Part shown: piece by piece, positions 8,960 through 25,293 of the stretch
How the letters are laid out: every line of letters starts with the position of its first letter
Position numbering within the stretch: position 1 is the stretch's first letter
Assembly: GCF_022829545.1 (NCBI RefSeq)
Contig: NZ_JAKSYM010000226.1
Coordinates: 124,001-188,000 of the forward strand
DNA from: Methylobacterium sp. J-030
GTDB lineage: Bacteria; Pseudomonadota; Alphaproteobacteria; Rhizobiales; Beijerinckiaceae
Length of the DNA: 64,000 nucleotides
Direction of reading: 5' to 3'
Position numbers and translations under genes: made by a program
Notes under the pieces: generated by a model
Database searches by the model: none
What the model was told of the DNA's origin: nothing
Seen by the model: only the letters and a program-made list of their open reading frames with translations

Positions 8960-10393
8960 CTACCGCGGCAGGACACTCGACCCCATCAGCGTCTCGTCGA
9001 TGGCGCGGGCGGCCTGCCGACCCTCGCGGATCGCCCAGACGACGAGCGACTGACCCCGACGCATGTCGCCAGCCGCCCAGATCTTCCCGTCGGAGGTGCG
9101 GTAATCCTCCTCGTTCGCCTCGACGTTGCCGCGCTTGCTCACGCCGATCTTGGATTGTTCCAGGAGGCCCCGCTGGACCGAACCCGCGAAGCCGATCGCC
9201 ATGAACACGAGATCGGCCGGCAGCACGAACTCGGAACCGGGGATCGGCTGGCGCTTGGCGTCGACCCGGGCACAGACGACGCCCGTGAGCTGACCCTTCC
9301 TGTTGCCTTCCAGTCGGAGGGTGGCGGCCTGGAACTCGCGCTCTGCGCCCTCTGCCTGGCTGGACGAGGTGCGCATCTTGGTCGGCCAGTAGGGCCACAC
9401 GGTGAGCTTGTCCTCGCGCTCCGGCGGCCGCGGGCGGATGTCGAGCTGCGTCACCGACAGGGCGCCCTGCCGGAACGCGGTGCCGACGCAATCGGAGGCC
9501 GTGTCGCCGCCGCCGATCACCACCACGTTCTTGCCCGAGGCCAGGATCGGCTGTTCGCCGTTGCCGCGCATCGGTTCGTTGTTCACCCGGCGGTTCGACT
9601 GGATGAGGTAGGGCATTGCGTAGTGGACACCCTCCAGATCCTGGCCCGGAAGCTGCGGGTTGCGCGGATCCTCGGCACCGCCGCAGAACATCACCGCGTC
9701 GAACTCGGCCTTCAGCTCGTCCACCGATTTCGTCACGCCGATGTTCTGGTTGTAGTGGAAGACGACGCCCTCGGCTTCCATCTGGCGCACACGCCGGTCG
9801 ATGTGGCGCTTCTCCATCTTGAAGTCCGGGATACCGTAGCGGAGCAGGCCGCCGGCCTTCGGCTCGCGCTCGAACACGTGGACGGCATGCCCGACCCGGG
9901 CGAGCTGCTGCGCCGCCGCCATGCCGGCCGGCCCCGAGCCGACGATCGCAATGCGCTTGCCGGTGCGGGTCTCGGCCGGCTCGGGCTTGACCCAGCCCAT
10001 ATTCCAGGCCCGGTCGGCGATCGCCTGCTCGATCGTCTTGATGGCGACCGGCTGGTTCTCGAGGTTCAGCGTGCAGGCCTCCTCGCAGGGTGCGGGGCAG
10101 ATCCGGCCGGTGAATTCCGGAAAATTGTTGGTGGAGTGGAGGTTGCGCGACGCCTCCTCCCAATCCGACTGGAACACGAGGTCGTTCCAGTCCGGGATCT
10201 GATTGTGGACCGGGCAGCCGGTCGGCCCGTGGCAGAACGGGATGCCGCAATCCATGCAGCGGGCCGCCTGTTTCGTCAGGTCGTGTTCGTCGAGCGGCAG
10301 CGTGAACTCGCGGAAATGCCGGACCCGGTCGGCGGCGAGCTGATACTTCTGCTCCTGCCGGTCGAATTCGAGGAAGCCTGTGATCTTGCCCAT
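8960..10393 (-). CDS. gltD: Glutamate synthase (NADPH) small subunit
   Basis: A 477-residue flavoprotein that transfers electrons from NADPH through FAD and Fe-S clusters to the large subunit, forming glutamate from glutamine and 2-oxoglutarate. The N-terminal cysteines of the Fe-S region are visible (ARCMDCGIPFCHG, GCPVHNQIPDWN, ICPAPCEEACTL). Two dinucleotide-binding loops follow (VGSGPAGMAAAQ and VIGGGDTASDC), and ENQPVAIKTIE is typical of GltD. It lies downstream of gltB but is separated from it by about 0.7 kb holding a vapB/vapC pair, so its expression may depend on read-through or its own promoter. Confidence 0.96.
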   Translation of the reverse strand: MGKITGFLEFDRQEQKYQLAADRVRHFREFTLPLDEHDLTKQAARCMDCGIPFCHGPTGCPVHNQIPDWNDLVFQSDWEEASRNLHSTNNFPEFTGRICPAPCEEACTLNLENQPVAIKTIEQAIADRAWNMGWVKPEPAETRTGKRIAIVGSGPAGMAAAQQLARVGHAVHVFEREPKAGGLLRYGIPDFKMEKRHIDRRVRQMEAEGVVFHYNQNIGVTKSVDELKAEFDAVMFCGGAEDPRNPQLPGQDLEGVHYAMPYLIQSNRRVNNEPMRGNGEQPILASGKNVVVIGGGDTASDCVGTAFRQGALSVTQLDIRPRPPEREDKLTVWPYWPTKMRTSSSQAEGAEREFQAATLRLEGNRKGQLTGVVCARVDAKRQPIPGSEFVLPADLVFMAIGFAGSVQRGLLEQSKIGVSKRGNVEANEEDYRTSDGKIWAAGDMRRGQSLVVWAIREGRQAARAIDETLMGSSVLPR

Positions 10394-10457
10394 CGATCAG
10401 TCCAATCGCGCCACTTATCCCGCGCCGGAGGCTTGCCGCATGATCGAGAACGCCGGG

Positions 10458-10859
10458 TCAGGACCGGAGCCAGTTCTCGATCGACAGCGCGCTGATCCGC
10501 GCGAACTCCCTCGTGTTGTCCGTCATCAGAACGCTCCCGTCCGCGAGCGCCTGCGTAGCGATGAGCAGATCGTTGGAGCCGATCGGCGTTCCGGCCTGCT
10601 CAAGCCCGAAGCGCAGCTCCGCGTAGATCCTGTCGTGAGGCGACCGCCAAAGCGCGATCTCAAGGGCGCTTAACACCGTCTCGATCTGCAGCGAAAGTCG
10701 TGCCGATCCTCTCCGTACCGCACCCTAGCGAAGCTCGGCCGCGACGATGACGCTCGTATAAACATCCCCCTCCCCGACCTGCCGGATCCGCTCGGCCACC
10801 GATCCCCGCGGCGATCGGATCAGCGCCGAGAGGATGTTGGTGTCGAGCAGGTAGCGCAC
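10458..10859 (-). pseudogene. vapC: VapC-type PIN-domain toxin interrupted by an in-frame amber codon
   Basis: The frame from GTG 10859 to the stop at 10458 spells a complete VapC ribonuclease of 133 codons: MRYLLDTNILSALI at the start, then TSVIVAAELR. A TAG at 10727-10725 (codon 45) follows, then GAVRRGSARLSLQIETVL and the rest of the domain in the same frame. The PIN acidic residues D6, E42, D97 and D114 are all present. The amber codon replaces the Tyr of the conserved ELRYGA motif, a one-base change from TAC or TAT. The gene begins immediately after the vapB stop codon. Because nothing else is damaged, the lesion is recent, or suppressed, or a sequencing error. Confidence 0.88.
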
Positions 10860-11102
10860 TCAAGTCCGCTCCGGCTCCGGGGCCGGATCCGCGATGTCGG
10901 GCCAAGCCTCGTCGAGATCATCCAACCGGTCCAGGACGGACAGGAGGGATGGGCCGGCGACCGGCTCGAGGATGAGCCGGGAACCATCCTGGCGCAGCAT
11001 CGCCTCTTCGCCGCCGAGGATGAAGCCGGGCGGCAGATCGATGCGCTGACCGGCGTCCGTCTTGATCAGACGAATGCGCGCCGCCCGTTCGCCCATCTCC
11101 AT
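10860..11102 (-). CDS. vapB: VapB-type antitoxin (AbrB-like swapped-hairpin fold)
   Basis: An 80-residue protein with the pattern of a MazE/VapB antitoxin. It has an N-terminal DNA-binding strand set (RIRLIKTDAGQRIDLPPGF, then GGEEAMLRQDGSRLILEPV) and an acidic C-terminal tail of the kind that wraps the toxin. It starts 7 bases after the gltB stop and ends immediately before the vapC start, so the pair sits inside the gltB-gltD transcription unit. The antitoxin is intact although its toxin is interrupted. Confidence 0.82.
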   Translation of the reverse strand: MEMGERAARIRLIKTDAGQRIDLPPGFILGGEEAMLRQDGSRLILEPVAGPSLLSVLDRLDDLDEAWPDIADPAPEPERT

Positions 11103-11109
11103 CGGCTCC

Positions 11110-15825
<4,716 letters not shown>

Positions 15826-16371
15826 GCTTCGATTCGTCCTTCCCTCGACACCGTCCGCTCATGAGCGCCCCGCTCATGAGCTTCGCGAGCATGTTTCGTG
15901 CCCGCAGACCGTCGGCGCCAGTGACTCCGACCTCATGTCGCAGGCCATCCGGCCGGTCCTGAGGGACACGTCCACCGGCTTGCGTTCATCGAGGACCCGG
16001 ACCGCTCGGGGAGCGGCGCACTGGCGCGCCCGTATCCGTCTGCCGAATGCCGCGCCCGCGCGCGAGACGGCGACGGCCGGTGCACGGCCGATGGGACAGT
16101 TGTGCTGTCCTATGTCGCGAAATTGCCAGATTGAAATGCTTTCAGCAAGTGACGGGTGCCGAGCGCCGAAGCGTGCCTTCGGTCGCCCGTCGATTTATCG
16201 CGGTGAGCCTCCGCAATCTTGCCAGATTCGGGCGGTCTACCCCAGGGGCCGAGCACAAGCGGCATGCGGGGCAACGACCCTGCCGGCATGGTCGAGGTCC
16301 GGGTTTCACCGGCCCGGACCATGCTGGAACCGGATACTCTGCCGGGTCTCCAATGGGAACGGACAAGAGTG
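15826..16371. other. Divergent intergenic region upstream of gltB
   Basis: 546 bases between the gltB start and the start of a secreted-protein gene on the other strand. The open frames crossing it lack any recognisable family and look like GC-rich shadows. The part nearest gltB contains two copies of a 10-bp palindrome (15857-15881). A less GC-rich stretch at about 16105-16150 may hold the rightward promoter. No RNA element was recognised. Confidence 0.5.
15857..15881. repeat. Two tandem copies of the palindrome GCTCATGAGC
   Basis: The perfect 10-bp palindrome GCTCATGAGC occurs at 15857-15866 and again at 15872-15881. The start-to-start distance is 15 bases, and the pair begins 32 bases upstream of the gltB start codon. 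The arrangement resembles a double operator for a dimeric regulator, but no regulator can be named. Confidence 0.55.
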
Positions 16372-17259
16372 ATGATCACCATCAGGACGGCTGCGCGCCT
16401 TCGGACGACGACGACCCGGACCCTCTGCGCCGCGCTCCTGTCCGGCGGCGCCCTGATGGGGCTTTGCCGGGGCGCAAGCGCGCAATTCGCCTTCGAGGAA
16501 GAGGTCGTGCCACCGCGCGTCGTGGCATGGCGCCTCGCCGACCAGGGCTTCACCGGCCTGAGCCGTCCGCGCTTCAACGGGCGTGTCTACGTGGTCGAGG
16601 CCGTGAGCCCGGCGGGCATGCCGATGCGGCTTTTCGTCGATCCGGGATCCGGTGGGATCGTGGGTCGCCAGCGGCTCGGCGGACCCGATACCTATGCCCG
16701 GCTGGAGCGGCCCGCCCCCGGCTTCGGCTGGACCGAGGAGGATGCCGGACCGCGGCGCATCGTTCGGCCCGTCCCCACCGAGGAGGCTCCGGCCTTGCGG
16801 CTCGATCGGCGTCCGGCCAGCACGTCCGCGCGGCCTGAGACCAATCCTGACGCCGTCAATCCCGATCATGTCGGCAGGAGCACCCCGCCGCGGAAGGTTG
16901 CGCGCACCGCTCCGGTGCGAAACCCGGACTTGCGCGCGTCGCATCGGACCTCTCCTGAGGCACCCGCCCCGAAGATCGTTCCGGCCGAGACCGCCACGAC
17001 CGAGTCGAAGACCGGTCCGGCGCCTGAAACCAAGTCGGCTGCGATCGACAAGTCCGCGGCGATCGAGAAGGCTCCCTCCGCCAGCCCTGCCCAGCGTCCG
17101 GACGAGGCGGCCAAGCCGTCAGTCCCCGCCGTCGCCGATGCGGCCAAGTCCACGGCCAAGGAGTGGAAGGATCCGCCGGCCGACAGGAAGCCCGTTCGGG
17201 TGATCGGCGGCGCGACCATCGTTCCCGGCCCCTCGGAGAAGGAGCCGGCGGCGCAGTAA
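16372..17259 (+). CDS. Exported PepSY-like protein of unknown function
   Basis: A 295-residue protein from ATG 16372. Residues 1-36 form a signal peptide (hydrophobic core CAALLSGGALMGL, ending GASAQ). Residues ~40-90 look like a single PepSY-type module (VAWRLADQGFTGL, RVYVVEAVSPAG, then RLFVDPGSGGIVG), a pattern common in Rhizobiales exported proteins. The remaining two thirds is Pro/Ala/Lys/Thr-rich and probably disordered. No catalytic motif is seen. The frame is open upstream to 16219, but the signal peptide fixes the start. It converges with fdhD, with a gap of 4 bases. Confidence 0.75.
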   Translation: MITIRTAARLRTTTTRTLCAALLSGGALMGLCRGASAQFAFEEEVVPPRVVAWRLADQGFTGLSRPRFNGRVYVVEAVSPAGMPMRLFVDPGSGGIVGRQRLGGPDTYARLERPAPGFGWTEEDAGPRRIVRPVPTEEAPALRLDRRPASTSARPETNPDAVNPDHVGRSTPPRKVARTAPVRNPDLRASHRTSPEAPAPKIVPAETATTESKTGPAPETKSAAIDKSAAIEKAPSASPAQRPDEAAKPSVPAVADAAKSTAKEWKDPPADRKPVRVIGGATIVPGPSEKEPAAQ

Positions 17260-17263
17260 TACG

Positions 17264-18103
17264 CTACGCCGCCACGAGCCGTTCCGCGCCGGTGAACACC
17301 GTGACCGAATCGGCGCGGGCGATGGCGCAGAGCGTGATCCCGTGCACCCGGGCGCGGTCGAGCGCCAGGGAAGTCGGCGCCGAGATCGCCACGATCACGG
17401 CGGCGCCGAGTCGTGCGGCCTTCTCCACCATCTCGAACGAGCAGCGGCTGGTGATCACCAGAAAACCCTGATCGGCCGCAGTTCCGGCGCGCATCAAACC
17501 ACCGATCAGCTTGTCGAGGGCGTTGTGGCGGCCGACATCCTCTCGCACGGCCACGAGCGCACCGTCGAGCGCAGCCCAGGCCGCGGCATGGACCGCTCGG
17601 GTCTCGGCCCCGAGGCGCTGCGCGGCGTCGAGACCGGCGAGCGAACGGGCGATCGCCGGCAGCGACACCCGCAGATCCGAAACCGCGCCCATCTCGGCCC
17701 GCGGCAGTTCCGCCAGATCCTCGATACCGCAGACGCCGCATCCGGTGCGCCCGCTGATTGCGCGCTTGCGGGCCAGATGCTCGCGCAGCCGCCCCGGGGC
17801 GAGCTCGACATGGAGCCGCACGCCGTCCGGCCCAGCCTCGACCCGCGTCTCGCGGATCTCTTCGGCCCCCTCGACGATCCCCTCGGTGAGGCTGAAGCCG
17901 TACGCGAAATCTTCCAAATCGGCCGGCGTCGCCATCATCACCGCGTGCGGCACGCTGCCGTAGACGAGATTGATCGGAGTCTCGACCGCGAGCGCGCGTT
18001 CACCGAACCGCGCCGCGTCGCCCGTATAGGTCACGATCCGCATCGGCGCGCTCACCGAGCAGGGTGGCAGCGCCATGATATGAGGCCTGGCCTCCGTCGA
18101 CAT
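17264..18103 (-). CDS. fdhD: Formate dehydrogenase accessory sulfurtransferase
   Basis: FdhD passes sulfur from a cysteine desulfurase to the molybdenum cofactor of formate dehydrogenase, which is required for activity. In the 279-residue product the sulfur-carrying cysteines are C122 and C125 in GRTGCGVCGIED, the same spacing as in the E. coli protein. Other family features are TPINLVYG, VREDVGRHNALDKL and FLVITSRCSFEMVEKA. The start at ATG 18103 is preferred over an in-frame upstream codon at 18202. Formate oxidation is central to methylotrophs, but no dehydrogenase structural gene lies in this window. Confidence 0.93.
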   Translation of the reverse strand: MSTEARPHIMALPPCSVSAPMRIVTYTGDAARFGERALAVETPINLVYGSVPHAVMMATPADLEDFAYGFSLTEGIVEGAEEIRETRVEAGPDGVRLHVELAPGRLREHLARKRAISGRTGCGVCGIEDLAELPRAEMGAVSDLRVSLPAIARSLAGLDAAQRLGAETRAVHAAAWAALDGALVAVREDVGRHNALDKLIGGLMRAGTAADQGFLVITSRCSFEMVEKAARLGAAVIVAISAPTSLALDRARVHGITLCAIARADSVTVFTGAERLVAA

Positions 18104-18387
18104 GCAGCCCTCCGATCGCGAGGCCCCTACGTATCGATTGCCGCGCGCGAGGCAAAGCTGCGGCGGCAAACCAGCGAAAGACCACGTTTGGGCAACGCAC
18201 AAACTGCCGGAAAGCGCGCGATGCGACGCTTGTGCGGTTGCACCCTGGCGGTCCTTGTGGTCTGAAGCCCCGGTCGGATAATGCCGGGTGACACAACCGG
18301 TACTCCGTCAAGTCGGTATAATCTCGCCCTTCGCGTGAGTGAGGCGGTCCGGCGGGAGCCACAGATCAGGGGAGCCACGAGAGGCAG

Positions 18388-20903
<2,516 letters not shown>

Positions 20904-20912
20904 TAGACACCC

Positions 20913-20940
20913 GGCGAGGGCCGCATCAGCGGCCCTCGCC
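20913..20940 (+). terminator. Strong hairpin after ctaD (attenuator or terminator-like)
   Basis: A perfect 12-bp stem (GGCGAGGGCCGC / GCGGCCCTCGCC) with a 4-base loop ATCA begins 10 bases after the ctaD stop. It is followed by only a weak pyrimidine run. It could be a partial terminator or a 3'-end stabiliser that sets subunit stoichiometry between ctaCD and the assembly genes. Confidence 0.55.
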
Positions 20941-21131
20941 CTTCCCCGGAGGCCGGTTTTCCGACCTCCCGGCAAGGGCGAGGCTCGAGGTCGAGCGTCG
21001 AGGGCGATCCGCACGGGCCGAGGGATGCATCCTGGGCCCCGCTCACGCCGTCCCTTTGAACACGTCGAATTCGAGACACGACTCGGCCGTGACGTGCGCG
21101 GCCGGGCGCCGGCACAGCAGCGGCAGACGCG

Positions 21132-22082
21132 ATGACGAGCCTGACGACCAGCATCGGACACAACGCCCCGGCCCCCGCCCTCTCGGCGGCCGGTGGGGAC
21201 GTCCCGGACTATTTCGCGCTCCTCAAGCCGCGGGTGATGGTCCTCGTGATCTTCACCGCTCTTGTTGGGATGGTGGTCTCGCAGGGCCACGTTCAGCCCA
21301 TGATCGGCGCCATCTCGCTGCTCGCCATCGCGGTGGGTGCCGGGGCCTCCGGCTGCCTCAACATGTGGTGGGATGCCGACATCGACGCCGTGATGAGCCG
21401 CACGGCGACGCGGCCGATCCCGTCCGGCCGGATCACCTCCGAGGAAGCGCTGGGCTTCGGCCTGTTCCTCTCGGTGGCCTCCGTGGTCGTGTTGGGCCTC
21501 GCCGCCAACCTGCTGGCCGCGGCGCTGCTCGCCTTCACCATCGTGTTCTACGCGGTGGTCTACTCGATGTGGCTGAAGCGGGCGACCGCCCAGAACATCG
21601 TGATCGGCGGCGCCGCCGGCGCCCTGCCACCGGTGATCGGCCAGGCCGTGGTCACCGGCTCGGTCGGGATCGAGTCGCTGATCCTGTTCGCCATCATCTT
21701 CATCTGGACCCCGCCGCATTTCTGGGCGCTGGCCCTGATCAAGGCCGACGAATATGCCCGCGCCGGCATCCCGATGATGCCGAACGTCGCCGGCCCCGCG
21801 TCCACCCGCCGCCAGATCGTCTGGTACTCCCTGCTGCTCGCGCCCCTCGGGCTCGCGCCCGTCGCGCTGGGCTTCGGCGGCCTGGTCTACGCGGTGATCG
21901 GCCTGGTCGGTGGCGTCGGGATGGTGGCCTTCAGCATCCGCGTCCTGCGCAACCGCGAGGGCGAGGCCGAGCGGCGCGCCGCGCTCGGCATGTTCGGCTT
22001 CTCGATCCTCTACCTGTTCGCTCTGTTCTCCGCGCTGCTGGCCGAGCAGAGTTTTGGCCTGTTCAGGCCGGTCCTGGGCTGA
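21132..22082 (+). CDS. ctaB: Protoheme IX farnesyltransferase (heme O synthase)
   Basis: A 316-residue integral membrane prenyltransferase that adds farnesyl to heme B, giving heme O, the precursor of heme A for the oxidase. About eight or nine hydrophobic segments are visible. The prenyl-diphosphate-binding motif is [19 protein letters not shown], and the second conserved loop is [21 protein letters not shown]. It follows ctaD by 228 bases and precedes ctaF by 5 bases. Confidence 0.95.
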   Translation: MTSLTTSIGHNAPAPALSAAGGDVPDYFALLKPRVMVLVIFTALVGMVVSQGHVQPMIGAISLLAIAVGAGASGCLNMWWDADIDAVMSRTATRPIPSGRITSEEALGFGLFLSVASVVVLGLAANLLAAALLAFTIVFYAVVYSMWLKRATAQNIVIGGAAGALPPVIGQAVVTGSVGIESLILFAIIFIWTPPHFWALALIKADEYARAGIPMMPNVAGPASTRRQIVWYSLLLAPLGLAPVALGFGGLVYAVIGLVGGVGMVAFSIRVLRNREGEAERRAALGMFGFSILYLFALFSALLAEQSFGLFRPVLG

Positions 22083-22087
22083 GCGCC

Positions 22088-22252
22088 ATGCAGGATCCCG
22101 AGATCCAGTACCGTCCGCTGACGCCCGAGGAGGAGAGGCGTCGCCGGAAGCGCTCGATCGCCATTGCCCTGGCGCTCGGGGCCTGGGTCCTGCTGTTCTT
22201 CGTGCTGACGATCGTCAAGCTCGGACCGCAGATCCTCAGCCGGCCGTTGTAA
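22088..22252 (+). CDS. Small single-helix cytochrome oxidase cluster protein (CtaF/CoxF-like)
   Basis: A 54-residue protein between ctaB and ctaG. A charged N-terminus (PLTPEEERRRRKRS) leads into one hydrophobic helix (IAIALALGAWVLLFFVLTIV). Small single-helix proteins annotated CoxF or CtaF occupy this position in many alphaproteobacterial oxidase clusters. The spacing (5 bases after ctaB, 10 before ctaG, with an AAGGAG motif between) supports real translation. The function is not established; a role in assembly is inferred from position. Confidence 0.75.
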   Translation: MQDPEIQYRPLTPEEERRRRKRSIAIALALGAWVLLFFVLTIVKLGPQILSRPL

Positions 22253-22262
22253 GGAGACCCTC

Positions 22263-22874
22263 ATGGCCGCACCGCAACCGAATCCGGGCCGCGGCGCCAA
22301 CCGCACGGCGCTGGCCTGCGCCGGCCTTGCGGTCGGCATGGTGGGCCTCGCCTTCGCCTCGGTCCCGCTCTACGACGCCTTCTGCAAGGCGACGGGCTAC
22401 GACGGCACGCCGCGCCAGGGCCCGGCGCTCGCCGCCTCCGCGGCCCGGGCCGACGACAGCATGGTGGTCCATTTCGACACCAACGTCGCGCCGGGCCTGT
22501 CCTGGAAGTTCGCTCCCGAGACGAACAGCGTCGAGGCCAAGCTCGGCGAGACCAAGACCGTCTTTTTCCGGATACAGAACACCGGGACGAAGCCGTCCTC
22601 GGCTGTCGCGACGTTTAACGTCCAGCCCGGCCTGATGGGCGGCTACTTCGTGAAGATCGCCTGCTTCTGCTTCAACGAGCAGACGCTCCAGCCCGGCGAG
22701 ACCCTCGACGTGCCGGTGGTGTTCTACGTCGATCCGGCCGTGCGCGACGATTCGAACACGGCGCATTTCACCGAGATGACGCTGTCCTACACCTACTTCG
22801 CGGCCAAGAACGGCCAGCCGGTTACCGCCGCGGTAGCCAATTCGGCCGCCACCGGGGCGAAGCGGGATTTCTGA
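22263..22874 (+). CDS. ctaG: Cytochrome c oxidase assembly protein CtaG (Cox11 family, CuB insertion)
   Basis: A 203-residue copper chaperone that delivers copper to the CuB site of subunit I. One N-terminal membrane helix (ACAGLAVGMVGLAFASVPLY) is followed by a periplasmic immunoglobulin-like domain. The copper-binding motif KIACFCFNEQTLQPGE (CFCF) is present, with FYVDPAVRDD and TLSYTYF downstream, all typical of Cox11. Its ATG is preceded by AAGGAGACCCTC, a good ribosome binding site. Confidence 0.95.
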   Translation: MAAPQPNPGRGANRTALACAGLAVGMVGLAFASVPLYDAFCKATGYDGTPRQGPALAASAARADDSMVVHFDTNVAPGLSWKFAPETNSVEAKLGETKTVFFRIQNTGTKPSSAVATFNVQPGLMGGYFVKIACFCFNEQTLQPGETLDVPVVFYVDPAVRDDSNTAHFTEMTLSYTYFAAKNGQPVTAAVANSAATGAKRDF

Positions 22875-23020
22875 TCGCGGGCGCGTGACAACACGGGGCC
22901 GCAGCGACTAAACGTGCAGACAAGCTTGGGCGTGGTTCGTGCCGCGCCCGGCCAAGAGCGAGCAGCGTCAGGCCGGATGCCGGGAACGGCACAGGGCGGC
23001 GGGTGAGGAGCGACGGGACG

Positions 23021-23881
23021 ATGGCCGAGGCGCACGCCAAGAATCACGACTTTCACATCCTGAACCCGAGTCCGTGGCCGCTGATCGGCGCCTTCTCGGG
23101 CTTCCTGATGGCGTTCGGCGCCGTCTTCTGGATGAAGAGCTTGCAGATCGGCACCCTGACGCCGGGCCCCTACATCTTCGGCACCGGGGCGATCGGCGTC
23201 CTCTACACCATGTTCTCGTGGTGGAAGGACGTGGCGCACGAGGCCAATTCCGGCGATCACACCCGGGTCGTCCAGCTCCATCACCGCTACGGCATGATGA
23301 TGTTCATCGCCTCCGAGGTGATGTTCTTCGTCGCGTGGTTCTGGGCTTATTTCGAGGCTGCGCTCTACACCGCCGACCCGATCCAGGTGTCGCGCGTGGA
23401 GTTCACCGGCGGCGTCTGGCCGCCGAAGGGGATCGAGGCCTTCGACCCCTGGCACCTGCCGCTCCTCAACACCCTGATCCTGCTGACCTCGGGCACCACC
23501 GTCACCTGGGCGCATCACGCGCTGCTGGAGGGTGACCGCAAGGGCCTGAAGTACGGGCTGTGGCTGACCATCGTCCTCGGCGTTCTGTTCACCGCCTGCC
23601 AAGCCTACGAGTACAGCCACGCCGAGTTCGGCTTCGCGGGCAGCATCTACTCGTCGACCTTCTTCATGGCGACGGGCTTCCACGGCGCCCACGTGATCAT
23701 CGGCACGATCTTCCTGGCCGTGTGCCTGTTCCGCGCCTATGCCGGTCAGTTCACCGTGAAACAACACCTCGGCTTCGAGTTCGCCGCCTGGTACTGGCAC
23801 TTCGTCGACGTCGTGTGGCTGTTCCTGTTCGCCGCCATCTACGTGTGGGGCTCGGGCGTCTTCCACAGCGCCGCGCACTGA
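23021..23881 (+). CDS. ctaE: Cytochrome c oxidase subunit III
   Basis: A 286-residue, seven-helix core subunit that stabilises the oxidase and its proton uptake. Recognisable stretches are [15 protein letters not shown] at the start, [30 protein letters not shown], and the C-terminal [18 protein letters not shown]. The open frame begins at 23003, but the ATG at 23021 gives the normal N-terminus. A clear terminator follows at 23914-23938. Confidence 0.96.
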   Translation: MAEAHAKNHDFHILNPSPWPLIGAFSGFLMAFGAVFWMKSLQIGTLTPGPYIFGTGAIGVLYTMFSWWKDVAHEANSGDHTRVVQLHHRYGMMMFIASEVMFFVAWFWAYFEAALYTADPIQVSRVEFTGGVWPPKGIEAFDPWHLPLLNTLILLTSGTTVTWAHHALLEGDRKGLKYGLWLTIVLGVLFTACQAYEYSHAEFGFAGSIYSSTFFMATGFHGAHVIIGTIFLAVCLFRAYAGQFTVKQHLGFEFAAWYWHFVDVVWLFLFAAIYVWGSGVFHSAAH

Positions 23882-23913
23882 GGCTCATCCCGCCGTTGCA
23901 TGGCGGACCTGCG

Positions 23914-23938
23914 AAGGGCGGCTCTGGCCGCCCTTTTT
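23914..23938 (+). terminator. Rho-independent terminator after ctaE
   Basis: A 9-bp perfect stem AAGGGCGGC / GCCGCCCTT with loop TCTG is followed by a run of five T residues (23934-23938). It lies 33 bases after the ctaE stop, so the DUF983 and SURF1 genes beyond it may be transcribed separately or by read-through. Confidence 0.75.
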
Positions 23939-24027
23939 CGTCTCGGGACCTGGCGAATCCCCATATCGCGGTGGACGATCCAGGCGCGGCACCGTCGCCG
24001 TCCTCCGGATCGGACTGGAGTCTGCCC

Positions 24028-24402
24028 GTGGATCAACGCACCTACTCGCCGCCGCCGCCGATCCCCACGGGGCTGCGCGGTCGCTGCCCGCGCTGCGGCG
24101 AGGGCCACCTGTTCAAGGGGTATCTGGCCCTGCGCCCGTCCTGCGAGGCCTGCCAGCTCGATTACACACATTTCGATGCGGCCGATGGGCCGGCCTTCTT
24201 CGTCATGTCGATTGTCGGCCTGATCGTCGTCGGCATCGCCCTGTGGCTCGAGGTCACCTACGAGCCGCCGATCTGGGTCCACGCCCTCGTGGCCATCTCG
24301 CTCTCGGTCGGCCTGAGCCTGATCCTCGTCCGGCCGCTGAAGGGCCTGCTGATCGCCTTGCAGTACAGCAACAAGGCCGAGGAAGGGCGCCTCAAGCTGT
24401 GA
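24028..24402 (+). CDS. DUF983 family zinc-ribbon membrane protein
   Basis: A 124-residue protein with the DUF983 layout. An N-terminal zinc ribbon (RGRCPRCGEGHLFKG, then RPSCEACQLDY) is followed by two transmembrane helices (FVMSIVGLIVVGIALWL and WVHALVAISLSVGLSLILV). The GTG at 24028 is chosen because it sits just before the ribbon. The DUF983 gene commonly lies between ctaE and surf1 in alphaproteobacteria, suggesting a role in oxidase biogenesis, which is inference. Its stop overlaps the next start. Confidence 0.85.
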   Translation: MDQRTYSPPPPIPTGLRGRCPRCGEGHLFKGYLALRPSCEACQLDYTHFDAADGPAFFVMSIVGLIVVGIALWLEVTYEPPIWVHALVAISLSVGLSLILVRPLKGLLIALQYSNKAEEGRLKL

Positions 24403-25160
24403 GCACGGCGGCGGCCAGGGGCGCATGGCGCGATCTCGTCGCGCCGGGACTCGCCGCGCTGATCGCGTTGGCGATCCTGCTCGGTCTCGGAACCTGGCAG
24501 ATCGAGCGCCGGGCCTGGAAGGAGGATCTGATCGCCCGCCTCCTCCGCCAGACCAAGGCGGAGCCGGTAGCGCCGCCGAAGGCCGCGGATTGGGTTCCCG
24601 ACCGGGACGAGTTCCGGCACGTGCGCGTCTCCGGCCGCTTCCTCAATGACAAGGAAACCCTCGTGCACGGGCTCGCCCCGGGCGAGACGCCGGGCCGGGC
24701 GCTGCAGGGCTACTACGTGCTGACGCCCCTGGTGCGCGACGACGGCGGGATCGTTCTGATCAACCGCGGCTTCGTTCCCACCGAACTCAAGGCCCAGGCC
24801 GACAGGCGCGACGGTCTGATCGAGGGGCCCACCACGGTCACCGGCATCCTGCGCGCCAGCGAGGCCCGCGGCCTGTTCGTGCCGGAGCCGGATCCGGCGC
24901 GCGGCGAGTGGTTCAACCGGGACATCGCCGGCATCGCCAGCGCCCGTGGCGTCTCGGACGTCGCGCCTTATCTCATCGAGGCCGACGCGGTCCCCGGCCA
25001 GACCTCGTGGCCCCGGGGCGGTCAATTGCGGATCGACCTGCCCAACAACCACCTGCAATACGCATTCACGTGGTTTGGCCTCGCCGGCTGCCTCATCGCG
25101 GTCTTCTCCGTGTTCGCGTGGCGCCGCCTGCACGAAACGGACACGGCCCACGCGGCATAG
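24399..25160 (+). CDS. SURF1 family cytochrome oxidase assembly protein
   Basis: A 253-residue SURF1 (Shy1) protein that assists heme A insertion into subunit I. Two membrane helices bracket a periplasmic domain: LAALIALAILLGLGTWQIERRAWK at the N-terminus and YAFTWFGLAGCLIAVFSVFAW at the C-terminus. Diagnostic motifs are GTWQ, FVPTE and the terminal NNHLQYAFTWFGLA. It starts with GTG overlapping the DUF983 stop (GTGA), so the two are translationally coupled. Confidence 0.93.
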   Translation: MSTAAARGAWRDLVAPGLAALIALAILLGLGTWQIERRAWKEDLIARLLRQTKAEPVAPPKAADWVPDRDEFRHVRVSGRFLNDKETLVHGLAPGETPGRALQGYYVLTPLVRDDGGIVLINRGFVPTELKAQADRRDGLIEGPTTVTGILRASEARGLFVPEPDPARGEWFNRDIAGIASARGVSDVAPYLIEADAVPGQTSWPRGGQLRIDLPNNHLQYAFTWFGLAGCLIAVFSVFAWRRLHETDTAHAA

Positions 25161-25293
25161 CACAAATCCGCTCCGATGAGGCCTGCGCGAAGAATGTCCT
25201 CGCCGGAGCGTCGTTAAAAAAAGTAACGCGTTCCTTTGACCCGCGACGTGTCCCTGAGAATACTTTCGGACGTCTTAAGCGATCGGCCGCTAT

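Noticed and set aside
10458..10676. A separate 72-residue protein starting within vapC
   Set aside because: It is in frame with the VapC N-terminus and simply continues the interrupted PIN domain; there is no ribosome binding site.
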